Shown piece after piece: positions 1 through 12,533 of a stretch of DNA of 64,000 bases. The stretch is from Syngnathus acus (Eukaryota; Chordata; Actinopteri; Syngnathiformes; Syngnathidae), in assembly GCF_901709675.1 (NCBI RefSeq), contig NC_051098.1, positions 5,778,000-5,841,999 of the forward strand, written 5' to 3'. The notes below the pieces were generated by a model, which was given only the letters and a program-made list of their open reading frames with translations, searched no databases and was not told the DNA's origin. The position numbers and the translations under genes were made by a program. The first letter of the stretch is position 1. Each line of letters starts with the position of its first letter.

Positions 1-964
1 ACTGTTTACAATTGAAATGTGTGTATTTGGACAACAGCAAAATGAAAACTCTATGGACACTTTATTAGGCACCCCTGTGAAAACTAATGAGATCCAATAC
101 AAGCGCTTCATCAAATTTTCTGCCTTTACAAAGTTAGATATGCTCAATTTTCTTGGCTACTGTTAAAATGGATGTTAACATCAGGAAATGTTTATGATGG
201 TGGGTGGTGTTGTAGAGTTGAAGCACATTAAAATTGCTTCTAATAGTTTAACCCTCGTATAATTATTAAATGGACACCTCTCAGGCAGTGTCATCATAAC
301 TGAGCATTAACTTTTTATGTAAAGGCAGATTTGTTGATACAACTCTTGCAGTTGATCATATAATGTTGTACTGGAGTGATTATTGTAGTGCCTCAGATAT
401 GTACATAACAGGACACGGTACAAATTTAGTAGCTTCTAACTGATGTGACTACATACACAATGTAAAAAGTGAAATCTTAAGTAAGATATAATTTCTTAAA
501 TTCAACCTAAATTTGCTTATTTCTCTGTGTTAATTTATTTTTTCATATGTCAAATTAGCTCTTTTTAAGATTTTAATTATATTATATGACTGGTTTTAAG
601 TCTAAAAATACTACTTTCAAGACTGCTGTAGATATGGGCCAACTATTATTTTCTTATTTTTCAAATTTTTGTCAAGTAAAACTTTCTTGTTCTGTTGCAG
701 AGAATTTTGCTTATTTTAAGTATTATTTTTCATAGTTTAACTTTTTTTTTCTTAAAATTTCCAGTGGAATTTTTGCACATTTTTTCCACTGCATTGTGTG
801 AAATCTATTAAAAATGAATTAAAAATATTAGCACAATGAGTCCTCGTGTTCACCAGAGCAAGTCGATTTGGCCGTGATAGGTCTAAATGCTCAATAAACA
901 CAGTTTGATTATCCAGAAATAAAAAAGTGTTACTTGCTGGCACCGTTTTTTCTTGAGATGAAAT
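1..964. other. Downstream flank and probable 3' UTR of slc13a2
   Basis: This AT-rich stretch follows the slc13a2 stop codon, which lies on the minus strand. It probably holds the 3' UTR. Several minus-strand AATAAA-type signals are possible, for example plus-strand tttatt near 61-66, but I cannot tell which is used. I see no other gene in it. Confidence 0.5.
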
Positions 965-1624
965 TCAAGGAACTTCAGTAACATTTGCCCAACTGGGGAA
1001 GGTGTTCAGATCGAACATGGCCACCCCCCAAGTGTTAATGCCGATGTTGATGGTGATGACCCCAAGGAAGTTTAGGATGAATCCAGCCTTGGCCTGAAAA
1101 CACAAACAATACCATGTTGCAAGTTCTTGTGTTGAATCTCAGATTGTGCAGGTGTTCCTAATGTACGCTGCACATAGATTTAGCTTTTGGAGTGCATTCA
1201 GTTGATTTGTTAGCTCGGTTTCCACTATAATATGTATTTAGGATATTTTGCTTTTACAAATAAATAATATGATGTGATCAGACATAGGATTAAAATAAGC
1301 TGCTTTATAAAATTGGATTCCGGATCTCTGGATCCAAAGCAAACCAGCACCACACACTGGAATATGACATTGTGGAAGGCCTCACCATGTCCATGACTCG
1401 AAGGTTGCCATAGGAGAAGGCGATGGCGTTGGGGGGCGTGGCCACAGGCAACATGAAAGCCAAGGAAGCAGCAATGGTGCAGGGAAACATCACATAAAGT
1501 GGGTGGATTTTAATGGCGGTGGCCTGTTGGAGTCAATGGAAAACATTTACTCTTAGTGAGTGAGTGAGTGAGTGAGTGAGTGAGTGAGTGAGTGAGTGAG
1601 TGAGTGAGTGAGTGAGTGAGTGAG

Positions 1625-1691
<67 letters not shown>

Positions 1692-4600
1692 TTGGCAGGG
1701 TAAGGCTGTAATACTATGCCGTTTAGCAAAAAAAGCATGGAAAAAAAAAAAAACATAAAATCATGGATTTAATTGTTAAAATGCAAGAAGAGAGGTCAGT
1801 GCATCATTTTGAGGGGAAACAAGATGGTGGTGAGTGGGAGGACTCAAGGATTGACAGTAGAAAGTGATGGTTCTCACCATTGCACCGAGTATTGGTAAAA
1901 ACAGAGTGGTGGTAGCAGTGTTGCTGGAACATTCCGTGAACATGGCCACCATCAGACACAGCAAGATGGAGATGGCAAAAGGAGGGATACTCTGCAGCGG
2001 TTCCAGACTTTCTCCTAACCACTTGGACAGCCCGGATAGCTTTACCGTAGAGGAAGAACACACAACTGTCTGTGAAGAGACTTCCTCTGGAAATTTGCGG
2101 TGTGATTTTACCTCACTACCGTGGGCTAGAGCAAAGCCGCCTCCCAGGAGCAAAAGGATGTTCCAAGGCATTTTTTCATGGACAGTTTCCCAAGTTAGCA
2201 GAGGAGGCGCGGGTTCTATTTGAGCAAAGAAGAGAAATCCGTTTAACAAATGGTCAAACGCAGCCTGGGTAAAAGCTTTCACACATGCAACATGCAAAGG
2301 TCATAAAAACACCCTCAAGGCAACATATGCCATAAATTACGAACGGATGTACTAACAAGATGTTGAAAAGTCACAGTGACATGTCAAAAGTCCGCCTTCT
2401 AGAAGCGCCTGTACAATCCATTCGAGTTGGCAAAGAAGAGAAAATTATTTCCGCATAAGCAATTGTGTGCCATTGCAGTTTGTCCGAACTTGACTTTGAA
2501 GATAACATATTAAAATAAGGAAGGAGAATTGATAAGGGTTATTTAAAAAGCCAGAATCAGCTAAATTGCCTTTAACAAGCCCTCAAAGTTACAAACCATA
2601 TCTTTATGTGTTTGTGTTCAAAGAAAGCAAGGACAGACATGATTGTAAAACTTCTCGTGACAAGCCTGCTGGAAATTTACCTCCCTCGATGCGGAGCCAA
2701 CTACAGTATCACTCTTGATTTTTGTTTCAGATAAGCACAATTATAAACTACCTAGATTGTACTCTGATGAATGAACTTGCTTACCTTCCTCAGACGACCT
2801 GCCACATAGGGGAAATTTGGAGGGGATGCAGAAGAAGAGCGCTGACATAAAAATGGCCACAGTGCCATCTGTGACATACCTGATAAGGAAACACACGTAT
2901 GGCATGCTTACTGTATAAAATCATGTTGATTAAACAGATGAACACATGATAGTTGCATTGCCGCCTAACAACATGCTTACTTGACTCTGACTCTAAACTA
3001 TTTCTGGCACCGATCAACAGTCTTTGTCATACTCACACTTTGTTTTGGTTGAAGAGAACGGTGGCCCAGCCTGGTATGAAGCCAGGCTCTCTGGTAAACC
3101 ACAGAAGAACCAGCAGCGTGAAGATAACCAGCACAATGGCCTCTGCAAAGCTCATCCTGCCCAATTTTTTGTACTCATCTTTGATTACCTGGTAGGCCTC
3201 CTTGTCACCTGCGGTCTTTCCACCACATCCAAATGACTCTTTCAGACTGGAGAAGCACAATAAAATATTTTGTTTCGTCATAGCGGGGTTAGCTGTGAAC
3301 ATTCAAAAATACTTTGACTTACTTAAAGCCCAGAAACATAAACTGCAACCACAACCAAGCTAAGGCCAGCATGAGAACCATGTTGGGGAATGCGAAGCCA
3401 AACCAGCTTGCAAAATTGATGATGCCGCCATTTTGAGGGAAAAGCCTTTGGGGAAAAGTATGAAATAACAATTCAGAAGTGAAAACAATGTACGTATCTG
3501 TGAAGCAATATTGTCAATGAAGTACGGTAATATTGCCATTTGCCTCAAAGCCTTAATAAATTATTTTAACATAGAAAGCACATCTATGGCAGGCTATTTC
3601 TGCATACCATTTTTTTTTTTAAACATATTCAGGGTTACTAACTTGGTTTTCCAGTGAGCTACACTGCTGTCTCTTAAATCGTTGGTCTACTGACAAAAGT
3701 GTAACAGGAAATAAAGAAACTTACTGAGATACAATTAAATCTTTATGTTCAAACCAATTTTCCCAAAGGAAATGTAAATTGAATTTGATTTGTTCCCAAT
3801 TTAGTGTCAATTTATCAAAAATGAACTGTCTCTGTCAAATCTTGCAAAATGGCTCTTTATAACAGAGACAACCTTGGGGAAGTTTGTAATTTAAGGTTAT
3901 GCTGCAGTATCTCCACAAAACATTCTATGGTGTTATTTTTTCTTGAATATATTAACAGGTAGATTGTGTCAGGCTAATATGATAAAATAAATGTTTTATG
4001 GAGCATCGCTAGGAAACCCCTACACTAGGGTGGGTATTTGCACGGCGTCTTGAAATTGTTTTGATAAATTGTGATCTGCAAAGTAAAATAAGAGCTTGGA
4101 TTTTATATTTCTTTGACATTACAAATACATACCCATCAATCTGACCCATCAGGATGACATTGGGTGTGGTTCCCGTCAGAGTGGCTGTCCCTCCAATGCT
4201 GGCAGCATAGCACACGCACAGACTCATGCCTTTGGTCAGGTTCATGTACCTCTCTTCTCGCTTGTTTCTATGCTGCTGTGCCATCTCTGGACTCCAAGAG
4301 TGACCCTCTGAAGAGAGACATGAGGCTTTCAGTTCAATCTTCTTTAGCTACTAAATGAATATCTACCGTATTTTCCGCACTATAAGGCGCACCGGGTTAT
4401 AAGGCGCACCTTCAATGAATGGCCCATTTTAAAACTTTGTCCATATATAAGGTGCACCGGATAATCAATAACTCAACGTTGCGCAAACGTTAATATCACA
4501 CAACACATAAAATAAACACGTAAAGCTTACTTTAATAAATTAGTCCTCGTCCATGAATCCATATTGGTCCATATATAAGGTGCACCGGATTATAAGGCGC

Positions 4601-7387
4601 ATAGAATAAATAACTCAATGTTGCTCAAACGTTAATGCAATCACAATATAGTTACACTCGAAATAGTGAAAACAATAACAATATATCAATAACTCAACGT
4701 TGCGCAAACGTTAATATCACACGACACACAAAATAAACACGTAAAGCTTACTTTAATAAATTAGTCCTCGTCCATGAATCCACATTGGTCCATATATAAG
4801 GCGCACCGGATTATAAGGCGCACTGTTGGCTTTTGAGAAAATTTGAGGTTTTTAGGTCCGCCTTATAGTGCGGAAAATACGGTATATGAACATTTATGGG
4901 ATTTGGCCTTGGTACTTTTTATATTTGATGATATTGTAATAATTGGGGCTATTATAGTTTGGGATTTTTCATTAGGGTAAGTTTTTATTTCATTTTGAGT
5001 TTTTTTTAATTCACTTTCAACTCGTTTGTAAGATTGTTACCTTTTATTATTTCTTTTAATGCTATCTTTTAGTTGAGTTTTTATTACTTATAGTGTTTTC
5101 TTTTTTTTTTAAATAAGTATTTTCTGGGCAGAGCCAGATTTAATAATATCTATATATTTTTTTAAATGTCTCCAAGTATTGCATAATATGAAAAGTAAAT
5201 TACAATTCCCAAATGACTGTTGGACTCACACACATATCCAGAACCTTGCTCAACACTCCAAAAAGAAGCAGAATCGAGTCTAAGTAAAAAGCAACATTTT
5301 GTTGAGCTTAATTTATTAGGTAATACAATTTAATTTGCCATTCCTATTAAAATGACACCGAGACCCACAACTATAGTTTTGCCAGTGCTTCCCTACAAGA
5401 CACCCATCATTATTGTTATCCAAACCCAATACAAAAGGTAAAAACCTACTTGGAACCTCATTGTCTGCCACATGCATATGATCTACATCTGTATAGGCAC
5501 AAAGAGAAGAAAATGAACAACCAAATGAATCTGTTTAGCAAAATCATGGGGTGCCAAACTCACCCATGTTAATGTGCCTGTCCTCTAGTTTGACCTCCTT
5601 GGATTTGGTAGAGTCAGTCATCTCAAAGCCTTGGTTTTCCAAGCCATCCCTGGCAGCGCGGAGTTCATTGGCCCGTTCTTCAGCATTGGCCTCTGAGTCA
5701 TTGAGCTGCTGCAGCACGGCATTGGCGATGGGCAGCATCATGGCCGTGGATGCTGTGTTACTGATCCACATGGACAGGAACGCTGTGGTGCCCATGAAGC
5801 CTATCATCAGTCTGGAAAGATAAAAAATACATTTATTGGGCAGTTATTTTGAAAAAGGTCTGCTGCAAATGGAGAATTTGAAGTCTTACAGTGAAGGTTT
5901 GACACCGACAAATAGCAGGACTTGGAGGGCAATTCTCTTGTGCAGGTTCCAATGCTCCACAGCGATGGCCACCAGCATCCCACCAATGAAGAGCATGTTG
6001 GAGTCTTTCAGGTACTGGATACACACCTGGGCCACAGTGACACGTGTTGGACACGTAAGGCAATTTTCAAGAAGCACAAAATAAATGTCATATATTACAC
6101 GGTTGCAGATACCTGCTCTGACGGCATGATCTTCAACATGGGGAAAAGGATAATAGGGAGCAAGGCCGTCACAGCCAGAGGGATGCACTCTGTACACCAG
6201 TACAGCGCCATCAGGATGATCACAAAGCCGCATTTTGCCTCCTGCAATATTTGATGTATTGTACGATTACTAGATAAAAACGTTTTGCCAGGCTGAGCTC
6301 ATAGAACTCACACCAACAGCAAACTAGAGAGAGTGAGAGAGCTGTGTTCATTCATTTTGCAACTTAATCACTGCTCTGTATTAATGATAAAACGCAATGG
6401 CGTTAAAAAACGGTTACAGACTTCAGTGGTCTCAAGCGCATCCCTAATGTCATCACCATTACTTAAACTTAAATCATAAAGCACTCCAAAGGTAAAATAT
6501 CTGATATCAAATAAATTAGAAATATTGAACATAGTATTTGAATGAATATAGAATTAATTGTATGAACTGAATGTTTGTTTTATGAAGACTCTAACATGAC
6601 AATTACACTATGCGAGGTCACTGATGGGACCTATACCTTCATGGCAACATCTATATAGAAAAAAATATACACACATACGCACACCACATGCGCACACACA
6701 CACACACACATTGGAACCATAAAATGTGGTGATGTTATGATATGTTTTGATTACTCTCACAACAGCACAGTGATGACATATGTAGGGTCAAACGTTCAAC
6801 TGCAGTGTCACTGAAAAATAGCGCATTATTGTCCTGCACGAAAACAAAAACAAACAAAACGGGAAAAGTTGGAGTGAATTAGCTCAAATTTTCAAGCTAT
6901 TCCAAAAACAACTTGCCAAATTCTTTTGGAGCAAACAATTTGCTTTCTTGGCTGTGCTAACTAACACTAATGCATTAAATGTCAATTTCTAATCAAAAGT
7001 TCTTCCAACTTAAATTTCTGTCGTAGCCCCCCCAAAAATAGCTGTTGTGTTTACAGTGTAACGTTTATAGGCAATATTGATATCCTGTTTGTTACTCACA
7101 GACAACGATATTGTATAATACACTCACGAATACACTTGCAAATTGCAATATAAAAACATAACTTGGAGCAAGTTTGATAGAAAGAAACAGAGAGCTCCTA
7201 GACTGAGTTTGCATTCAACACTAGTGGCGGACTTGCTCTGGTCCATAAATCAAGAGCATCAATCCCAATTGTGAGTCGTTCTTACCGGGGTGGGGATGAC
7301 AATAGGCAGAGGCAGAAGTAGAAGAGGTGTGAGAACTATCACGATATAGTTCCTATATCTCCACAGCCATGTAAGATATCCAGCCAT
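965..7387 (-). CDS. slc13a2: SLC13 family sodium/dicarboxylate cotransporter
   Basis: Twelve coding exons (minus order): 7286-7387, 6113-6241, 5890-6026, 5564-5811, 4133-4307, 3323-3445, 3037-3246, 2785-2879, 2112-2215, 1878-2039, 1386-1523, 965-1093. They join in frame to about 583 residues, close to human SLC13A2 (592). The family imports di- and tricarboxylates such as succinate and citrate with Na+ across the plasma membrane. The two SLC13 SNT motifs are visible: SNTAST in exon 4 and SNTATTT in exon 10, the latter after FTECS. Also seen are the [17 protein letters not shown] segment and a C-terminal [15 protein letters not shown] charged linker rich in Glu, Arg and Lys lies between the first SNT helix and exon 5. 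The start at 7387 gives a short N-terminus followed directly by a hydrophobic helix, as in the family. slc13a2 rather than slc13a3 or slc13a5 is inferred mainly from the neighbours slc46a1, sarm1 and vtn. Intron 4 carries an inverted-repeat element and intron 10 a long microsatellite. Confidence 0.92.
1556..1688. repeat. Compound microsatellite (GAGT)n-(GA)n
   Basis: A run of GAGT tetranucleotides is followed by a run of GA dinucleotides, about 133 bases in all. It lies inside slc13a2 intron 10. On the transcribed strand it is a pure pyrimidine/ACTC tract ending about 30 bases before the acceptor of exon 11. Confidence 0.95.
4365..4884. mobile_element. Non-autonomous inverted-repeat element (MITE), about 520 bp
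   Basis: The left end reads ACCGTATTTTCCGCACTATA and the right end is its reverse complement, followed by the same GCGC-type sequence inside. Both ends abut TA, consistent with a TA target site as in Tc1/mariner-type MITEs. No transposase reading frame is present. The interior holds two diverged copies of a segment of roughly 120 bases (about 4460-4580 and 4685-4800) and several internal repeats of the 'ataaggcgcacc' end motif. It sits in slc13a2 intron 4. Confidence 0.85.
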
Positions 7388-8183
7388 GATCGAGAAGCTT
7401 TGCTACACATTCAAAGTAATGAACTAGACAGAGGACCAAAAAAAAATTGTGACAATGACAGTTCTACGACAACACCAAATGTGATCGGAGTTTAAATAGC
7501 AGTAATCTTCATATGTCACTCTGAAACCCATTAAAAATTAACTTCAAAGGAGCCCACGTGTGCTTCCATGTGTGTTCTGATAAGATGATGTGCTATAGAG
7601 ATAATAAAAACTGAGAAAACTTATCCTAATCTGATGTGACCACTGCCAAGTTTCTCTCAATGAGAGGGGAGACAAACAAAATCATTCACATGCCTCATTT
7701 GGCCATTGTCTACACAACAATGGAGCACTATACCAAAATTATTGTCAGAGAATTGAAGAGCAGAAAGAAATAGAAAGGCAGTAATGTACAAAAACTACTC
7801 CAAGTCAAAATTAACTCATAATATATGGTTGTTTCATTTTTATAGACACAAGCTGGAAGGAACACGGAAGGCCAAAGTCCCATTAGATAAGGTTATTGGC
7901 CTTGTAAATGACTCATGTGGGCGTGACTTCAACACAACAATGCTGTGATTTCCATTCGATTCTGCACAAGCAAGAAATGCAGACAAACCAGACAGACCTC
8001 CTGCTCTTCCATTATGTGTGCTTGCGTGGAAGTGTGAGAGCAGCACTCGTGATATGTGCACACCAAAATATTTTATAATTACAAAAAAAAAACATTACAT
8101 TGCATTGCAGAAAAAAACTAAGACAAAAAAGCAATTTGTGGAAGATAATGCAAATATTTGGCTCCATGGATTGAAAAGACTAT

Positions 8184-8218
<35 letters not shown>

Positions 8219-8364
8219 TTTGCCCAAAATGCATGAAATGTTGCATATGCTGTGCACTAAAAGTGAAAAAGGGCCATGTATATTACTTGTAGTAATCGTG
8301 TGCTTGCAAAGCTACATTCGTAGCCGGTTGATTTTATTTAAAACTTTATTTATTTAACTTTAAA

Positions 8365-8550
8365 GTTAAAAGTTAAGTTAAAGTTAAAGTCCCAATGATC
8401 GTCACACACACATCTGGGTGTGGTGAAATTTGTCCTCTGCATTTGACCCATCCCCGTGTGATTTTGATCCATCCCCTGGGGGAGAGGGGAGCAGTGAGCA
8501 GCAGCGGCGCCGCGCTCGGGAATCATTTGGTGAACTTTAACTTTACTTAA
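8365..8550 (-). mobile_element. tRNA-derived SINE, 5'-truncated copy
   Basis: This minus-strand copy matches the 3' two thirds of the SINE at 8885-9165, including the 'atgtgtgtgtgacgatcat' tail and the CCCCTCTCCCCCAGGGG block. The tRNA-like head is missing. Related copies lie at 8885-9165 and 32971-33270. Confidence 0.85.
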
Positions 8551-8884
8551 GAGCATTCTGAGGGCCACTGCCGAAATTCTCAAAACTTGCTTTAGTAATG
8601 ACTGCAGTTTCAATAACATTAGATGCTTTAGCACGGATAAAAAATAAAAAAAGAATCAAGCCTCATTGGATAATAATTATGAATATTCTGATAAATATTC
8701 AAAACCCCACCCTAGCAGACTGTAACAATACTTGCATGTGCATTATGACATCTCATAAACAGGTGCAGGGGAAAAATAGCTGTCATTAATCATCCAATTA
8801 TGTCATTATCAAGCATTTGGTGTGTCACTTTGGAACTAGTTGACTGGCACACAAAAAAAACCCCAGACTTTTAATTACAGCACA

Positions 8885-9165
8885 GTAATTGCCAGCTCGT
8901 GTGGTAGAGTGTCCGCCCTGAGACTGGAAGGTTATGGGTTCAAACCCCGGCCAGGTCATACCAAAGACTATAAAAATGGGACCCATTGCCTCCCTGCTTG
9001 GCACTCAGCATTAATGATTCCTGAGCGCAGCACCGCTGTTGCCCACTGCTCCCCTCTCCCCCAGGGGATGGATGAAAATCACATGGGGATGGGTTAAATG
9101 CAGAGGACAAATTTCACCACACCCAGATGTGTGTGTGACGATCATTGGGACTTTAACTTAACTCT
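8885..9165 (+). mobile_element. tRNA-derived SINE, near full length
   Basis: The head carries RNA polymerase III internal promoter-like boxes: an A-box-like GTGTGGTAGAGTGTC and a B-box GGTTCAAACCC. The body and tail (CAGAGGACAAATTTCACCAC, then a TGTGTGTG stretch and GGGACTTTAACTT) match the copies at 8365-8550 and 32971-33270. The copy is non-coding; a reading frame across it is accidental and recurs in the 33 kb copy. Confidence 0.88.
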
Positions 9166-9908
9166 TTCAATTGGTAATCAATAAGGGTCATCCGGTTAAT
9201 GATAAGGTTGGTTACATATACATGACTTAACAGCCATAAGCAGCTGGGTCAAGATTTGAATGAAAGGCCAACAAGTCACCCAAACTCATTCATTAATACT
9301 TTTCACCCTCATCTACAAATAAATGAACGTAAGCAGTTTTTGCAAACAATAATGGATTATACATTTTTCCTTATTATCACATAAGGTCACCCTCTTTAAA
9401 TGTTACTAAGGATTCATCAGTCACAATATTAGGTGCACCTGCACAATTTTATACAATATGTACAATACTGTGTAGTTTGCTATTCATGCAAACACGAAAT
9501 AAAATGTGTAGGGCCACAAATGTTAAGGATACGGGCTTTTGAGTGAAATTTAAAAATTAAGCCAAAATACACAGCAGCCCTTACAGGTTAACCTTCCAAA
9601 ACCTTTTTTGTTGACTCTTAGTCATTAGGTTATGATATAGTAAAACACTGGATTCGATCGTACCTAATCTTGTAATCTGTGTAATTCACCACTTAGTCCA
9701 GTTGATGTCGCAAAATCCACACTAGAAGATAATCTTTTTGTCATTTGTGGTGAGCTGTTGAAAACGCTGCCATTAACTTTTGATTTACTGGCAAAAACTC
9801 AACGCGACAAGAAAAAAGCCCTTTCATAATGATTTACCAGTGCAGCGTGCATAGAGGGGCGTTTGCAGGCAGTAAGTGAAGTTTCATGTTTATTCGATAC
9901 GAGTCGAT

Positions 9909-12410
9909 ATGTACGAGCCGGACACGGCTGCTATCCTTACGGATGACGAGGAACTGAAAGCCGATGGCTCATACTTTCCGCCCGGCCATGATGAGGACAC
10001 CCTGCAACTGCCACCGCCGACCTCTCGGCCGGCGGGACCGCCGTTTGCGTGTCCGCTTCCAGTGTCCGTGGAGCCCGTCATGTTCCTGTCCGTGTTTGCC
10101 GTGGTCCTCCAGGCGCCGCTGACCACTCAATATCTGTGGGACCGAATTAGCGAAGACGTTGGCTACAATGCTTCGAAAATGTCGGAGTGCGGCAACAGAT
10201 CCGCGGGGCCAAACGCTCTTCAGAAGGTACACTTGTATGATCTGCTGGTCCAAAATGTGCCAAGTCTGCTTTGTATATTTTAGGTTGAGACCAGCAAACT
10301 CCAACTGGCAGATTTGAATCCAATTATACTAAAAACATGACGTCACGTGATGCGGAAGTTTATTTTTTAAATATTTTTTAGTTACAGGCGTAGCAAATGT
10401 TTTCACACTGATCATGCTCCAGATAAAAAAAAAAATACCTTACAAGTAATGATTTTAATGATTTTAGATAGAGGTAGCAAAAGTACTTACAGCATTATAA
10501 GTAACAGCTACTTGTGTTTTTTCCATTATGTAATTTTTCTTTGCAAGGAGGTGGAAACCCTGACAGCACACTGGAACCTCTACATCAGTCTGGCGGGCTT
10601 TTCTGTCGGCTTGCTGGTGGTCCCTCTTCTGGGCTCGTGGAGCGATTTTGCAGGTCGCAGGCCGGTCCTCATCATTCCCAACCTGGGTCTGGCCATGCAG
10701 GTGGTTGTCTACCTCATAGTGATGTACCTCAAGCTGCCTGTGGCCTACTTTCTCGTGGGTCGACTGCTCAGTGGACTTTCGGGGGATTTCAATGCTATAC
10801 TGGCTGCCTGCTTTGCGTATGTGGCCGACACGAGCGACAGAAAAGCCCGCACTCTCAGGGTGGCGGTCCTGGAAGCTTGTATTGGGCTCTCTGGGATGTT
10901 TGCCAGCATTATCGGAGGGCACTGGAGGCGGATGCAAGGGTAAGGAATTCTCACTTTATTTATTTTTGTCATGATTTTCAGCCAACACCTTGTTTTTCTG
11001 CCTATTTGTAGCTACATCAACCCCTTCTGGTTGGTCCTGGCAACCAGCCTGATGTCGGCTCTGTATGCCTTCCTGTTTGTCCCCGAATCTGTCGCGAAAG
11101 ACCCCAGCGCCAAGCTTCTCACCGTTCGCCATCACAAAGCCGTGTGGCACATTTTCTCCACCGGGGGCAGCGAGGGCGGCGGAAGGTTCCTGAGAATCAA
11201 ACTGTGGCTCTACATGCTCTGCTTCTTCCTTGTGGTGAGCATCCACATCGGGAGCCGCGAGCTGTACGTCCTGTACGAGCTGAGCCCGCCGCTGTGCTGG
11301 GTCTCGACGCTCATCGGCTATGGCTCGGCTGCTCTGCACTTGTGCTACCTGAGCAGCCTGCTGGGGCTGAAGGTCATGCTGCACTGGCTGGAGGACTCAT
11401 GGGTGGCTGTTATTAGTCTTGCCTCCAACATCACTGGGCTGCTGGTTTTCTCTGTGGCGGACACCACTCTGCTCATGTTCACAGGTAACACTCAACACAT
11501 GAAAAAACTCAACATACATGTTTTAATGTGATGTGTATTTTCCATTATTATGTATTGCTTTAGTGATGTACTAAACCTCAGATCAAATTTCAGATCAAAT
11601 GTATGCCCCCCACACACACACACACAACTGTAATGTGTCTGTCTACATTGTGTGTCACCAGGTTATGGTTTTTTATTCTTCTTTGTGGCTGCTACTCCTG
11701 TGCTCAGAGCCAAGCTGTCCAAGCTGGTGAGCCAGTCTGAACAAGGTGAACCACTCATCACATTGCAGACCAGCTTTACATGCTTTAAATGTGAAAACAT
11801 TGAGACTTAAAGGCACTGTCATCTTGTAAAAATATATACCGTAATTTTCGGACTATAAGTCGCGGTTTTTTTCATAGTTTGGGTGGGGGGGGCGACTTAT
11901 ACTCAGGAGCGACTTATATACATATATATGTTTTTTTTCACTTTTTTGGGCATTTTATGGCTGGTGCGACTTATACTCCGGTGCGACTTATAGTCCGAAA
12001 ATTACGGTACATCTTGCTTAGTTTTGGTAGCTTTACTAAAATTAAATTATTTTATCAAATGTTTTCTACTGCTACCGTGACTGAAGACATCCTGGAGGTA
12101 GCATACATGCTGAAGTCTGCATTCTCTGCCAGGTGCTCTCTTTTCCGCCGTGGCCTGTGTGGAGAGCTTGTGTTTCCTCGTGGGTAGTGGCCTCTTCAAC
12201 TCTGTCTATCCAGCCACGCTGCACTTCATGAAGGGCTTCGCCTTCCTCTTGGCCGCCATCCTCCTCCTCATCCCAGCAAGTATAATCGGGTGAGTCTCCT
12301 CTTTGCCTCAATCAACACTCAAAAGACGTATTCAAAATTGATGCCGATGTGTCTGCAGGACGCTGCGTTGTTTGGAGATGAGAGAACTCAGCGACGCCAT
12401 GGCATCCTGA
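9909..12410 (+). CDS. slc46a1: Proton-coupled folate transporter (PCFT)
   Basis: Six exons: 9909-10226, 10548-10939, 11012-11484, 11662-11745, 12133-12289, 12359-12410. All phases agree and give about 491 residues; human PCFT has 459. It is a major-facilitator-type H+/folate symporter of the plasma membrane. Conserved features seen: APLTTQYLW in TM1, [13 protein letters not shown] with the family's GRRP loop, [16 protein letters not shown] including the Asp important in human PCFT, the HIG histidine before [10 protein letters not shown], and [10 protein letters not shown]. The exon 5 segment [12 protein letters not shown] and the [14 protein letters not shown] segment also match. The start at 9909 is the first in-frame ATG. 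It leaves an acidic, Pro-rich N-terminus of about 55 residues before TM1, longer than in human. Exon 6 adds a short tail ending MASStop. Intron 4 holds a MITE. Confidence 0.94.
11837..12009. mobile_element. Small inverted-repeat element (MITE), about 173 bp
   Basis: Near-perfect terminal inverted repeats start ACCGTAATTTTCGGACTATA and are bordered by TA. The inner sequence repeats the motif GCGACTTATA several times. The ends resemble those of the element at 4365-4884 (ACCGTA, then ACTATAAG and CGC), so the two are related families. It has no reading frame. It lies in slc46a1 intron 4. Confidence 0.87.
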
Positions 12411-12533
12411 CCTGCACAATCAGACCAAAAATAAATACCAATGGCATCACTGTAGCAGAGGGAGGAACGCAAATGATTCTTCCCACTAACACATTTTACT
12501 TGAAAGAGTGAGAGCCAACAAATTAGTGAATAA

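Larger units (their letters stand above)
7388..9908. other. Divergent spacer between slc13a2 and slc46a1
   Basis: The two transporter genes are transcribed away from this 2.5 kb spacer, so both promoters should lie in it or in nearby untranslated exons. It contains a (TTTA)n microsatellite at about 8179-8222 and two SINE copies, listed separately. Apart from these I see no coding region or clear TATA/initiator element that I would assign. Confidence 0.6.

Noticed and set aside
1553-1756. Reading frame of Leu-Ser and Thr-His-Ser repeats
   Set aside because: Pure translation of the microsatellite.
5440-5520. Possible extra small slc13a2 exon between exons 4 and 5
   Set aside because: Exons 4 and 5 join directly in phase (ATG G / AG GGT), and no in-frame segment with both splice signals is evident here.
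8840-9097. 85-codon reading frame across the SINE
   Set aside because: The same frame recurs in the SINE copy at 33 kb and follows the tRNA-like and tail sequence; it is repeat-derived, not a gene.
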